A stretch of 21,986 nt of DNA from NCBI GenBank assembly GCA_903919625.1, contig CAIXIZ010000093.1, positions 1 through 21,986 of the forward strand, written 5' to 3'. Shown here piece by piece: positions 1-7,942 of the stretch (its first letter is position 1; the number at the start of each line of letters is the position of its first letter). The notes beneath the pieces are model-generated. The model had not been told where the DNA came from. It saw only the letters and a list, made by a program, of their open reading frames with translations, and searched no databases. Source of the stretch: an uncultured Verrucomicrobiota bacterium (GTDB lineage: Bacteria > Verrucomicrobiota > Verrucomicrobiia > Opitutales > Opitutaceae). The translations under genes and the position numbers were made by a program.

Positions 1-34
1 CTCTTTCTCTTTCTCTTTCTCTTTCTCTTTCTCT
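1..34. repeat. CTCTTT hexanucleotide microsatellite
   Basis: The window opens with five full CTCTTT units plus a partial CTCT. The tract probably continues to the left of the window. It is followed by GAAGGGGTCAGGCCG. From memory, GGGTCAGG-type strings often lie near REP-associated tyrosine transposase genes, but no transposase is visible here. The tract is a pure polypyrimidine run outside any recognised gene. Confidence 0.85.
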
Positions 35-80
35 GAAGGGGTCAGGCCGATTTTTGTTAGATATTTACCGCGTTGAGATA

Positions 81-793
81 TCAACGCCCGCTTTGAACCG
101 TTGGGTCAGCCCGCCCCGGCTTCGCAGGCAGCGGCTCAAGGCTCGCATAAGCCGTCGGATCGCTCAGCCCGGCCAGCAGAAAGGCTTCGCGGCGCTCGAC
201 GCACGTCCCGCAGGTGCCGCAGTGGACCTCCCCGCCCTTGTAGCATGACCAGGTCTGCGCGAAGTCCACCCCCAGCCGCGACCCTTCTGCGGCAATCTGC
301 GCCTTGGTAAGGGTGATGAACGGTCGCAACAGCGCGATGCCGGCGTAGGTGCCCAGGCGCATCGCCTCGCCCATCGCCTGCATGAAGTCCTCCCGGCAGT
401 CGGGATAGATCGCGTGGTCGCCCCCATGCGCGGCAATCACCAGTCCCTCCGCCCCGGCGCTTTCGGCCAAGCCGCAGGCGATGGACAGCATGATGGCATT
501 GCGAAAGGGCACGACGGTGCGGCGCATGGTCGCGGCTTCGTAGTGGCCGTCAGGAATGGCGCCGCCGGTGTGCAACAGGTCCGAGGCAAACAGCCGCTCC
601 ACAAAATCCAGCCGCACCCGCTCGAACCTCACCCCCAGCCGCGCCGCCTGCCCGGCGGCAAACGGCAGCTCCCGGGCATTGTGCTTCGCCCATAGTCAAA
701 GCCCACCGCCGCGACGACCTCCTCCCCGGACCGCGCCCAGTGGAGCGCGGTCACGGAATCCATCCCGCCGGAGCAGAGCACAATGACCTTCAT
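81..793 (-). pseudogene. queC: 7-cyano-7-deazaguanine synthase QueC, frameshifted
   Basis: QueC makes preQ0 from 7-carboxy-7-deazaguanine, ammonia and ATP in the cytoplasm, a step of queuosine tRNA modification. The N-terminus (ATG at 793) reads MKVIVLCSGGMDSVTALHW, with the ATP pyrophosphatase PP-loop SGGMDS at residues 8-13. The C-terminal part carries the zinc site as a Cys followed by CGTCGTC (Cys-x2-Cys-x2-Cys). The two halves lie in different frames. One frame reads GFDYG and then loses homology. The other resumes with KHNARELPFAAGQAARLG. One base is missing near 688/689; a restored base would give the G-S-K-H-N type junction expected for the family. Repaired length is about 237 aa, normal for QueC. 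It is divergent from the RNase D gene. No preQ1 riboswitch was seen upstream. The break may be a sequencing error rather than decay. Confidence 0.9.
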
Positions 794-824
794 GCCCCCG
801 ATGATGGGCCGGCGGGCCGGCAAG

Positions 825-839
825 GCAAAATTGTTTTGC
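825..839. promoter_or_regulatory. Short palindrome in the queC/RNase D divergent gap
   Basis: GCAAAA-TTG-TTTTGC is a perfect 6-bp inverted repeat with a 3-base centre. It lies in the roughly 97-bp gap between the divergent queC and RNase D starts. It is A/T-rich against a very GC-rich background. It could be an operator or part of a promoter, but nothing else in the sequence assigns it a role. Confidence 0.25.
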
Positions 840-890
840 GCGCCACCCCGTGACTGTGCGAGACTGCCCCATGTCGGTTTTGTCTTCCGC

Positions 891-2141
891 ATGATTTCCC
901 GTTTCCTTCCCGCGCCCGTGCGCCGCTTTCTCGGTGCGAAATCAGCCGCGCCTGCGTCCGGGGAGGACAAGATCGAACCGGCGGCCCCCCGCCCGCCGGC
1001 GGCTCGCCCGGCGACCGCCGTTCAGCACCGGCTGCCGGGCTACCGTTTGATCGATCGGCCCGGACAGCTCGCCCCCCTGCTGGATGCGCTCGGGCCGATG
1101 ACCGATGCCTTCCTCGACACCGAGGCGGACAACATGAACTGCTACCGCACGCGGCTCTGCCTGCTGCAGTTTCTCGCCGGCGGCGAGGTGTTCCTTGTGG
1201 ACGCGCTCACGCCGGGCCTCGACCTGCGGCCGCTGTGGGAAATGCTGGCGACGAAGAACCTGGTCATGCACGGCAGCGACTACGATCTGCGGCTGTTGCA
1301 CGACTTGTGTGGTTTTCGGGCGCACGGCCTGTTCGACACCATGCTTGCCGCCCAGCTCCTCAACCGCCCGCGCACCGGCCTCGCCGCCCTGCTGGAGGAG
1401 CATTACGGCGTCACCCTCGACAAGGCCAGCCAGCGGGCCAATTGGTCGCGCCGCCCCCTCACGCCCCGTCTCCTCGACTACGCCGCCCTCGACGTGTGGT
1501 ATCTGCCGGCTTTGCGCGATTTGCTCGTCGGCGAGCTCCAGCCGCTTGGCCGGGAGGGCTGGCTCGAACAGCAATGCCGGCGGCAGATCGAGGCGGCCCT
1601 TACGGGCTTTCCCGGCGCCGACGAACATTCCTGGCGGGTCGGCCGCAGCGAACGGCTCCGGGGTCCAGGCCTGTGCGTGCTCCACGCCGTCTGGCACTGG
1701 CGGGAGGATTGGGCCCGCCGCCTCGACACCCCGCCGTTCAAAATCTGCCACCAAGACGTGCTGCTCGCCCTGGCCGATGCCGCCGAGGAAGGCGCCGCCC
1801 TGGCCACCATCCTCGCGGCGGTCCACCTCGGCAAACGCCACGACCGCCTGGCCCCCTCGCTTGCCGTGACCATCCGCGCCGCCCTCGTTCGCGACCCGCA
1901 GGGCCTTCCGCGCCGCCCCCGCAGCCAGCGTCATTCCGCCACCGCCGAAGAGGTTGCCCGCCAGGACCAGCTCAAGGCCGGGCGCGACCGGCTCGCCACC
2001 CTGATTAACCTTGAACCCACCCTGATTGCCACCCGCGCCCAGCTGGCCGAACTCGCCCGCACCCCCGGGGCGATCGATGAGATCCTGCTCCCCTGGCAGG
2101 CCGGGCTGCTCCGCGACGACCCGGCCCTTCGCCCCGCCTGA
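891..2141 (+). CDS. rnd: Ribonuclease D family 3'-5' exoribonuclease
   Basis: This is a DEDDy-type 3'-5' exoribonuclease of the RNase D family, acting on tRNA and small RNA 3' ends. With ATG 891 the protein is 416 aa. Exo I is FLDTEAD (Asp76, Glu78), Exo II lies in MHGSDYDLRLL (Asp130 region), and Exo III is YAALDVWYL (Tyr197, Asp201). The C-terminal half (about 240-416) is helical and contains the region where the HRDC domain normally lies, followed by a long charged tail. The open frame extends upstream to 783, but that would overlap the divergent queC start. The product from 891 already has a roughly 45-residue proline/alanine-rich leader before the exonuclease domain, so 891 is preferred. 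There is no clear Shine-Dalgarno site. The call is secure at family level; the exact substrate is not shown. Confidence 0.92.
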   Translation: MISRFLPAPVRRFLGAKSAAPASGEDKIEPAAPRPPAARPATAVQHRLPGYRLIDRPGQLAPLLDALGPMTDAFLDTEADNMNCYRTRLCLLQFLAGGEVFLVDALTPGLDLRPLWEMLATKNLVMHGSDYDLRLLHDLCGFRAHGLFDTMLAAQLLNRPRTGLAALLEEHYGVTLDKASQRANWSRRPLTPRLLDYAALDVWYLPALRDLLVGELQPLGREGWLEQQCRRQIEAALTGFPGADEHSWRVGRSERLRGPGLCVLHAVWHWREDWARRLDTPPFKICHQDVLLALADAAEEGAALATILAAVHLGKRHDRLAPSLAVTIRAALVRDPQGLPRRPRSQRHSATAEEVARQDQLKAGRDRLATLINLEPTLIATRAQLAELARTPGAIDEILLPWQAGLLRDDPALRPA

Positions 2142-2210
2142 AAACCAAAAATATTTGCAAAGGGGGGCTTGCCAAACGTCAAATCACCCGCCTATTCTGC
2201 CCTTCCCCTT

Positions 2211-2462
2211 ATGAAATCTTCCCTTCTGCTTGCCCTTGCCCTTGGTGTCGCGACGCTGTTTACCTCGGGTTGCGCCACCCAGCCGACGCACGCCGGTAAA
2301 GATACCTACCTGCTTGGCGGGCTCATCATCAAAAGAACCAACGATTATCAGCCGGACGGTCCGATTCCGGACGTGATTGACGGCACGAAAATTTACGGCG
2401 GCTCCCCGACCGGAACCAGCGTTTCCCTTCTCTGGGACGCGATAAAATACAACAACTACTGA
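2211..2462 (+). CDS. Small predicted lipoprotein, unknown function
   Basis: This is an 83-aa protein from ATG 2211. A classic lipoprotein signal starts MKSSLLLALALGVATLF and is followed by T-S-G-Cys21, so Cys21 would be lipidated and about 63 residues would remain in the periplasm. The -3 residue is Thr rather than the usual Leu, a mild deviation from the lipobox. The mature part is polar, rich in Gly, Asp and Tyr, and ends YNNY. I recognise no domain. A TTG at 2169 in the same frame would put 14 residues ahead of the signal peptide and is unlikely. The gene stands alone between the RNase D gene and a strong terminator, so it is probably a single-gene transcript or the tail of the RNase D transcript. 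Confidence 0.75.
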   Translation: MKSSLLLALALGVATLFTSGCATQPTHAGKDTYLLGGLIIKRTNDYQPDGPIPDVIDGTKIYGGSPTGTSVSLLWDAIKYNNY

Positions 2463-2486
2463 GCGTCTGCCGCTTTTGCTTTCCGA

Positions 2487-2523
2487 CCCCGCCCGGCCTG
2501 AGCCGGGCGGGGTTTTTTCTTTG
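2487..2523 (+). terminator. Strong intrinsic terminator after the lipoprotein gene
   Basis: A perfect 11-bp GC stem, CCCCGCCCGGC then loop CTGA then GCCGGGCGGGG, is followed directly by TTTTTTCTTT. It starts 24 bases after the lipoprotein stop codon and lies 35 bases before the oleC start. It therefore separates the two transcription units and implies that oleC has its own promoter or is reached only by read-through. Confidence 0.93.
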
Positions 2524-2558
2524 CGCCGGACCCGGGCGTTGGCGAGCCTTGCAGCCGC

Positions 2559-4223
2559 TTGCCCGCTGCCGACACCAATATTTCCCGCCACCTTGCGCTC
2601 ATGGCCGCGCAGCAGCCCTGCGTCCCTGCGCTCAAAGTGCCCCGGGGCCGCACCCCTGCCGGGGACATCGACTATCTCGTGCTTACTTTTGCCGAACTCG
2701 CCGCGGAGGCGGCCGCCTGGCGGGACCGCCTCGTGGCGCGCGGGGTCCGCCCGGGTGACCGCGCCCTCGTGATGGTTCGCCCCGGCCTCCCGCTCATCGC
2801 GTCGGTCTTTGCGTTGTTCCAGCTTGGGGCGGTGCCCGTGATCATTGATCCCGGCATGGGGCGGAAACATTTTCTGGCCAGCGTCGCCCGTTCCCGGCCC
2901 CGCGTGCTCCTGGGCATCCCCTTTGCGCAAATTCTCAGCCGGATCTTTTGGGGCGCTTTTTCCACCGTGGCCTTGCGCATCCCCGTCAGTGGCTCGTTGA
3001 CCGCCCGGCTGTCGGGTCCGCGTTCCGCCGGGCGGCTTTCACCGCCCGCTCCCGTCGGGCGTTTGGCCCCGGATCTTGCCGCCATCCTGTTCACCTCCGG
3101 CTCCACCGGTGCGCCCAAGGGCGTTTGCTACGCGCATGGGATGTTTGACGCCCAGGTTCGCCTCATCCGGGAGACCTACGCCATCGCCCCGGGCGAGATT
3201 GACCTCCCGCTCCTGCCGATCTTTGCCCTCTTTAACCCCGCCCTGGGCATGACCACGATCGTGCCCGAACTCGATCCGCGTCACCCGGCCGACCTCGACC
3301 CCGCCAAAATCATCCAGGCCATCCGCCAGGAAAGCGTGACCAACTCCTTCGGTTCCCCCACCCTCTGGCGCAAGCTTGGCGACCACTGTCTCGCCCATCG
3401 CCTTTCGCTCCCCACGCTCCGCCGGGTGCTCTGCGCTGGCGCCCCGGTTCCGGCTGCGCTCTGGAAAAACGCCGCCGGCTTTCTGCCCAACGGCCAGCTC
3501 CACAGCCCTTACGGCGCCACCGAGGCGCTCCCGATTGCCACCGTCTCCGCCGCCGAAATCGACCCGGACTCCGTCCGTGGCGCCTGCGTGGGCCGGCCAC
3601 TGGCCGACATTGCCGTCAAAATCATCGCGCTCACCGATGCGCCCCTCCCCACGCTGGCCCACGCCTGCGAGCTCGCCCCCGGCGCCATCGGCGAAATCAT
3701 TGTCTCCGGCCCCGTCGTCACCCGGGAATATGATGCCCTTCCCGCCGCCACCGCCGCGGCGAAAATCCTGGAGGAGGGAGGGGGCGCCGCACCTGAACGG
3801 GTGGTCTGGCATCGCATGGGCGACTGCGGGTACCTCGATGCCGCCGGCCGCCTTTGGTTTTGCGGCCGCTCGGCCGAACGCGTCGAAACCCTTCACGGCA
3901 TTTGTCATACCGAGCCGTGTGAACAGGTCTTTCGTCCGCATGCGCGGGCCGCCCGCTGCGCCCTCATCGGCCTCGGAGACCGGCCCCGCCAGCGGCCGGC
4001 GCTGGTCGTCGAAACCTCAGTTTCAGATTCCCGCGCCGCCCGCGCCCTCGCGCGGGAATTGCGCCAGCTCGCCCTCGCCCACCCTCATACCGCCTCCATC
4101 GACACCTTTTACTTTCACCCGAAATTTCCCGTGGATGTCCGCCACAATGCCAAGATCCACCGCCTTGCCCTCGCCCGCTGGGCGGCCACCGCCAAAGGCT
4201 TCACCTCCGATCCCAAGCGCTGA
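2559..4223 (+). CDS. oleC: OleC-type adenylate-forming beta-lactone synthetase
   Basis: This is an ANL-superfamily adenylating enzyme of 554 aa. The OleC family converts beta-hydroxy acids made by OleA/OleD into beta-lactones, which OleB decarboxylates to long-chain olefins. Motifs are A3 LFTSGSTGAPKGV (178-189), A5 PYGATEALPI (317-326), A7 RMGDCGYLD (419-427), GRSAERV (436-442) and the C-terminal FPVDVRHNAKIHR (523-535) with catalytic Lys532. That last string is highly characteristic of OleC. The N-terminal NISRHLALMAAQQP also matches family starts and lies upstream of ATG 2601, so TTG 2559 is chosen. The gene begins 35 bases after a terminator and is followed 76 bases later by oleD. Databases often mislabel such proteins as fatty-acid-CoA ligases. 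No oleA or oleB is adjacent. Confidence 0.9.
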   Translation: MPAADTNISRHLALMAAQQPCVPALKVPRGRTPAGDIDYLVLTFAELAAEAAAWRDRLVARGVRPGDRALVMVRPGLPLIASVFALFQLGAVPVIIDPGMGRKHFLASVARSRPRVLLGIPFAQILSRIFWGAFSTVALRIPVSGSLTARLSGPRSAGRLSPPAPVGRLAPDLAAILFTSGSTGAPKGVCYAHGMFDAQVRLIRETYAIAPGEIDLPLLPIFALFNPALGMTTIVPELDPRHPADLDPAKIIQAIRQESVTNSFGSPTLWRKLGDHCLAHRLSLPTLRRVLCAGAPVPAALWKNAAGFLPNGQLHSPYGATEALPIATVSAAEIDPDSVRGACVGRPLADIAVKIIALTDAPLPTLAHACELAPGAIGEIIVSGPVVTREYDALPAATAAAKILEEGGGAAPERVVWHRMGDCGYLDAAGRLWFCGRSAERVETLHGICHTEPCEQVFRPHARAARCALIGLGDRPRQRPALVVETSVSDSRAARALARELRQLALAHPHTASIDTFYFHPKFPVDVRHNAKIHRLALARWAATAKGFTSDPKR

Positions 4224-4299
4224 ATTCCCGGGCGCATCGCGAAATGCGGCGGATAGTTTTTGCCAGCGCCGGTCCTTTCCCTGTTGTAAGGTGCTTTCC

Positions 4300-5394
4300 G
4301 TGTCAGACCACCATTCCAGCTCCCCCGTTCTTGTCACCGGCGGCACGGGCTTCCTTGGCCGTCATCTCGTCGGCCGCCTGCTCGCGGCCGGCCGCCCCGT
4401 CGTCGTCCTCGCCCGCCACCCGGCACCCGATCTTGCCCAACGCGGCGTCCGTCTGGTCTGCGCGGCGCTCGATGATGCCGCCGCCGTCCGCGCGGCCTGT
4501 GCCGGGGTGGGCACCGTATTTCATGTCGCCGCGAAAGTCGGGGTCTGGGGGCGTACGGATGATTTTTACCGGACCAACGTCCTTGGGACCGGAAACGTGA
4601 TCGACGGCTGTCGTGCGCAGGGCGTGAGCCGGCTCATCCTTACCAGCACCCCGAGCGTGGTTTTCAACGGCTGTCACCTCGCTGACGCCGACGAATCGCT
4701 CCCGCTCACCACCTCCTGTCCCTGCGCCTACCCGCTCACCAAGGCCGCGGCCGAACGCCTCGTCTTGGCCGCCAATTCCCCCGCGCTTCGCACCGTCGCG
4801 CTGCGGCCGCATCTCGTCTGGGGGGCGGGTGACCCTCACCTCGTGCCGCGTCTCCTGGCGCGCGCCCGCGCCGGCCGCCTCCGCCGGATTGGGCAGGGCC
4901 ATAACCGGGTGGACTTGGTGCACGTCGAAAATGCCGTGGACGCGCACCTCCTGGCCGAACAATGCCTGGTCCGCGAGTCCTTCCCGGCCACGGGCAACGG
5001 CCAGCTCCCCTCCCCTTCCCTTTCGCGTTCGGCCGGCACTGGGCCGGCCGGTGCGCGACCGGTCGCGGGGCGACCGTTTTTCATCACCAACGGCGAGCCG
5101 GTGGTGCTCTGGGATTGGATCAATGAGCTGCTCCGCGCCCTTGGCGAACCGCCCGTCACCAAACAGATCCCCTTCGCGGCGGCCACCGTTCTGGGCCTGG
5201 CGTGCGAAGCCGCCTGGCGGGTGCTGCCGCTGCGGGGCGAGCCGCCGATGACCCGTTTCGTCGCCGCCGAGCTGGCGAAAGACCATTGGTTCAACCTTGG
5301 CGCGGCCCGCCGCGATCTCGGCTACCTTCCCCGCGTCAGCATGGCCGAGGGCATGGCCGGGCTGGTTGCTTCATTAAAACCGGGCACCGCCTGA
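4300..5394 (+). CDS. oleD: OleD-type NAD(P)-dependent 2-alkyl-3-ketoalkanoate reductase
   Basis: This is an extended short-chain dehydrogenase (3-beta-HSD/epimerase type), 364 aa from GTG 4300. OleD reduces the beta-keto acid made by OleA to the beta-hydroxy acid used by OleC. The nucleotide loop is VTGGTGFLG (12-20) and the catalytic pair is Tyr144/Lys148 in YPLTKAAAE. FFITNGEPVVLWDWINELL (260-278) and the C-terminal MTRFVAAELAKDHWFNLGAARRDLGY are typical of OleD. TAAGGTG at 4287-4293 is a fair Shine-Dalgarno six bases before GTG 4300; the open frame extends much further upstream but only as a shadow of oleC. Residues about 223-256 form a Ser/Pro/Gly/Arg-rich insertion between HLLAEQ and the FFITNGEP block that looks longer than usual. 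The pairing with oleC supports both assignments. Confidence 0.88.
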   Translation: MSDHHSSSPVLVTGGTGFLGRHLVGRLLAAGRPVVVLARHPAPDLAQRGVRLVCAALDDAAAVRAACAGVGTVFHVAAKVGVWGRTDDFYRTNVLGTGNVIDGCRAQGVSRLILTSTPSVVFNGCHLADADESLPLTTSCPCAYPLTKAAAERLVLAANSPALRTVALRPHLVWGAGDPHLVPRLLARARAGRLRRIGQGHNRVDLVHVENAVDAHLLAEQCLVRESFPATGNGQLPSPSLSRSAGTGPAGARPVAGRPFFITNGEPVVLWDWINELLRALGEPPVTKQIPFAAATVLGLACEAAWRVLPLRGEPPMTRFVAAELAKDHWFNLGAARRDLGYLPRVSMAEGMAGLVASLKPGTA

Positions 5395-5408
5395 TGCCCC
5401 ACGCGAGG

Positions 5409-5471
5409 GTCACTTATTACGTGACACTTCGCTGGCAGACCGTTTGTCCGGAGTGTCACGTAATAAGTGAC
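5409..5471. repeat. Perfect 20-bp inverted repeat between convergent genes
   Basis: The left arm at 5409-5428 begins GTCACTTATTACGTGACAC and the right arm at 5452-5471 is its exact reverse complement over 20 bases, with a 23-base loop. Each arm is itself nearly palindromic (GTCAC, 7 bases, GTGAC), so the site holds four GTCAC/GTGAC half-sites. It is clearly AT-richer than its surroundings. It lies in the 204-bp gap between the 3' ends of oleD (plus) and the TrmH gene (minus). It could serve as a bidirectional terminator hairpin without a long T-run, a regulator-binding site, or a small mobile palindrome. The rest of the gap (5472-5598) shows nothing recognisable. Confidence 0.85.
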
Positions 5472-5598
5472 ACTGGCTGCCGATTACGCCCGGGCAGGTT
5501 GGCAGGCGTTTCGCGGTGGTTGGGAAGGCCCGCGCGCCATTTCCCCGCCACTTCTTCCCCAGGCCCAATCCGCCCTCCGGAATTTCCCGGCCGAGCGC

Positions 5599-6447
5599 TC
5601 ATGCGCCCCGCTGCCGCACGGCTTCAAACAGGGTGATGACGGCCGCCATCGCCACATTGAGCGAGTCGGCCTGGCCGGCCATGGGGATCCGCACCTGGGC
5701 GTCGCTTTCCTTCAGCCAGAAATCGCTCAGCCCATATTGTTCGCTGCCCATCACCACGGCGAGCGGACCTCGCAAATTTTCATCCGAGTAAAGCGTCTGC
5801 GCCGCCGGGGTCGTCACCACGGCCCGGATTTTTTTGGCCCGCAGCCAGGTTCGCACCGCCGCGCTTGCGGCCACGACCACCGGGACAGAGAACAGCACTC
5901 CGGTCGAGGCACGCACGACGTTGGGGTTGAACAGGTCGGTGACCGGATCGCAGACAATCACCGCCTGCACTCCTGCGGCGTCTGCCCCGCGCAGCAAGGT
6001 GCCGAGGTTGCCGGGTTTTTCAATGGCCTCGACCACGAGCAGGAACGGCGCGGATGCCGCCGGAGCCGCTGACCCTGGGTTGAGCCCCGATCCGGCAAGG
6101 ATGGGTTCCAAATCCTGCAAGGTCCGCCGCCACTGGGGCGCGACGGCAAGCAGGCCGTCGGGCCGTTCCCGATAGGCCACTTTGGCGAACACCGCCTTTG
6201 TCAGCTCAAACACCTGTGCCCCGGCCGCTTCGGCCTGTGTGATGAGCGCCGGCTCATTTTCCCCCTGGAACCATTCCGGGGCGACATACAGCTCGGTCGG
6301 ACGCACCCCCTTGTCCAGCGCCCGGCGCAGCTCGCGGTAGCCCTCGACGAGAAACACGCCCGCCTCGTCCCGGGGCCGCCGGTCACGCAGCCGCACGAGC
6401 TGCTTCACGCGCGGGTTTTGCAGGCTGGTGATCTTTTCGATGGCCAC
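5599..6447 (-). CDS. TrmH/SpoU-family RNA 2'-O-ribose methyltransferase
   Basis: This is a 282-aa SPOUT methyltransferase that would methylate a ribose 2'-OH in rRNA or tRNA using AdoMet. The N-terminal substrate-binding domain begins ITSLQNPRVKQLVRLRDRR and contains FLVEGYRELRRAL. The knotted catalytic domain shows motif 1 with Asn147 and Arg153 (EKPGNLGTLLRGAD), motif 2 VVMGSEQYGLSD (231-242) and motif 3 IPMAGQADSLNVAMAA (254-269). This arrangement is the RlmB/TsnR-like class, so 23S rRNA is the likeliest target, but the nucleotide cannot be read from sequence. The linker at about 117-133 is Ala/Pro-rich. The gene is divergent from another RNA methyltransferase starting about 50 bases away, so the two may share a promoter region. 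Confidence 0.9.
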   Translation of the reverse strand: MAIEKITSLQNPRVKQLVRLRDRRPRDEAGVFLVEGYRELRRALDKGVRPTELYVAPEWFQGENEPALITQAEAAGAQVFELTKAVFAKVAYRERPDGLLAVAPQWRRTLQDLEPILAGSGLNPGSAAPAASAPFLLVVEAIEKPGNLGTLLRGADAAGVQAVIVCDPVTDLFNPNVVRASTGVLFSVPVVVAASAAVRTWLRAKKIRAVVTTPAAQTLYSDENLRGPLAVVMGSEQYGLSDFWLKESDAQVRIPMAGQADSLNVAMAAVITLFEAVRQRGA

Positions 6448-6496
6448 GCCCTGTTCTGCACCCGGCGGGCGCGAAGCGCACGGAGAAAATCAGTTG

Positions 6497-7888
6497 GTGA
6501 CTTGGCGGCGGCTCCGGGTTCACGGTGTTCCCGCCTTGAAGCCGAAAAAATTCAACGACCGGCCCTTTGCCTACCATGCCGAGCTTGAGCTGGATATTTC
6601 CACGCTCACCAACCACGGCCTGGGATTGGGCCGCGTCGCGCTGCCCGGCCCCGGGCAACCGGAGAAAGCCGGCGGCTGGGTGGTGATGGTGCCCTTTACG
6701 CTGCCGGGCGAGCGGGTCCGGGCGCGGGTCTTTCGCAACCACAAAAATTTTTCCGAGGCCGACCTCGTGGCCGTGCTCACCCCCTCTCCGCACCGGGTCG
6801 CACCCCGCTGCCCGCTCTACGGCCGTTGTGGCGGCTGCCAATACCAGCACCTGGCCTATCCTGAACAATTGGCGTGGAAACGCCGCCAGGTGGCTGAATT
6901 GCTGGAGCATATGGCCGGGGTCACGTCTGCGGTCGCGCCGGTCATCGGCTCTCCCCGGGAATATGGCTACCGTTCAAAAATCACCCCCCATTTTGCCGCG
7001 CCCCGCCACGCTGCCGCACCAGGACCGGGAGACCAGGGGCCGGCCACGGGCGGGACAGACTTTCCCATTGGTTTTCTCCGCCAGGGCACGCGGTTCGACC
7101 TCGTGGATGTGCCCCGCTGCGAGATTGCCACCGCTGCCATCAACGATCGCCTGTCCGCGGTCCGCCCCGACATCCGCACCCGGGCGGCGGCCGGCGAGTT
7201 CACCCGCGGGGCGACGCTCCTGTTGCGCGATGCCGGCGGCAAGGTCACGGGAGACTACGACGCCATCATCGAGGAGGAGATCATCGTCGCCCCCGGTTCG
7301 GCCACGCCAACTCCGGAGGTAACGACCCCGGCGTCTGCCCAGCCAATGACCTTGCGGCTCCGTTTTCTCGCCCGCGACTTTTTCCAAAACAACCCGTTCA
7401 TCCTGCCGGCCTTTACCGCCTATGTGCGCGACCAGGCGGCGGCCAGCGGGGCAAATTTTCTCGTGGATGCTTACTGTGGCAGCGGACTGTTTGCACTCGC
7501 GTGCGCCCCGGCGTTTAAGCAGGTGATGGGCGTGGAGGTCAGCGAAAGCAGCGTCCGCTTTGCGCGGGAAAACGCGGCGGCCAACGGCCTGGCCAACGCC
7601 ACCTTTCAAGCTGGCGATGCCGCCGCGATCTTCGCCGGGCTGTCTTTTCCCGCCGCCGACACCGCCGTGGTCATTGATCCGCCGCGCAAAGGCTGCGACG
7701 AAAGCTTTCTCGCGCAGCTTTTCGCCTACGGCCCGCGCGCCGTCGTCTATGTTTCGTGCGACCCGGCGACGCAGATGCGTGATCTGAAACAATTCCTCGC
7801 CGTCGGCTACACGCTTGCGGCCGTACAACCATTTGACCTCTTTCCGCAGACGCGCCACCTGGAGTGTGTCATTACGCTGCGGCGGTGA
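6497..7888 (+). CDS. TrmA/RlmD-family RNA (uracil-5-)-methyltransferase with Fe-S site
   Basis: This enzyme would make 5-methyluridine in rRNA or tRNA. From GTG 6497 it has 463 aa. A TRAM-like N-terminal domain spans about residues 24-97. Fe-S cysteines are in CPLYGRCGGCQYQHL (Cys105, 111, 114), with a fourth likely in DVPRCEI. The Rossmann domain has DAYCGSGLFALAC (AdoMet loop), DPPRKGCDESF and YVSCDPATQMRDL with catalytic Cys421, and ends FPQTRHLECV. The open frame runs up to GTG 6428, which would overlap the divergent TrmH gene. GGAGA at 6482-6486 fits TTG 6494 or GTG 6497 better, so the start is uncertain by a few codons. A low-complexity stretch rich in Thr/Pro/Ala lies near residues 270-284. 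RlmD, RlmCD and TrmA-like substrates cannot be told apart by eye. Confidence 0.9.
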   Translation: MTWRRLRVHGVPALKPKKFNDRPFAYHAELELDISTLTNHGLGLGRVALPGPGQPEKAGGWVVMVPFTLPGERVRARVFRNHKNFSEADLVAVLTPSPHRVAPRCPLYGRCGGCQYQHLAYPEQLAWKRRQVAELLEHMAGVTSAVAPVIGSPREYGYRSKITPHFAAPRHAAAPGPGDQGPATGGTDFPIGFLRQGTRFDLVDVPRCEIATAAINDRLSAVRPDIRTRAAAGEFTRGATLLLRDAGGKVTGDYDAIIEEEIIVAPGSATPTPEVTTPASAQPMTLRLRFLARDFFQNNPFILPAFTAYVRDQAAASGANFLVDAYCGSGLFALACAPAFKQVMGVEVSESSVRFARENAAANGLANATFQAGDAAAIFAGLSFPAADTAVVIDPPRKGCDESFLAQLFAYGPRAVVYVSCDPATQMRDLKQFLAVGYTLAAVQPFDLFPQTRHLECVITLRR

Positions 7889-7942
7889 CGGACTGACGGA
7901 CGGCCGGACGCGCGGCAAGGCCAGCTGCTGCCGGAGGCAGTC

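Noticed and set aside
794..890. preQ1 riboswitch upstream of queC
   Set aside because: The A-rich tail and stem-loop of a preQ1 class I aptamer are not visible in the 97-bp divergent gap.
3376..4299. Long upstream extension of the oleD frame
   Set aside because: It is out of frame inside oleC and is Ser/Pro/Arg-rich with no homology. A Shine-Dalgarno and GTG at 4300 match the family start.
7889..7942. Intrinsic terminator between the convergent RlmD-like and kinase genes
   Set aside because: Only a 5-bp CTGCC/GGCAG stem and no T-run on either strand.
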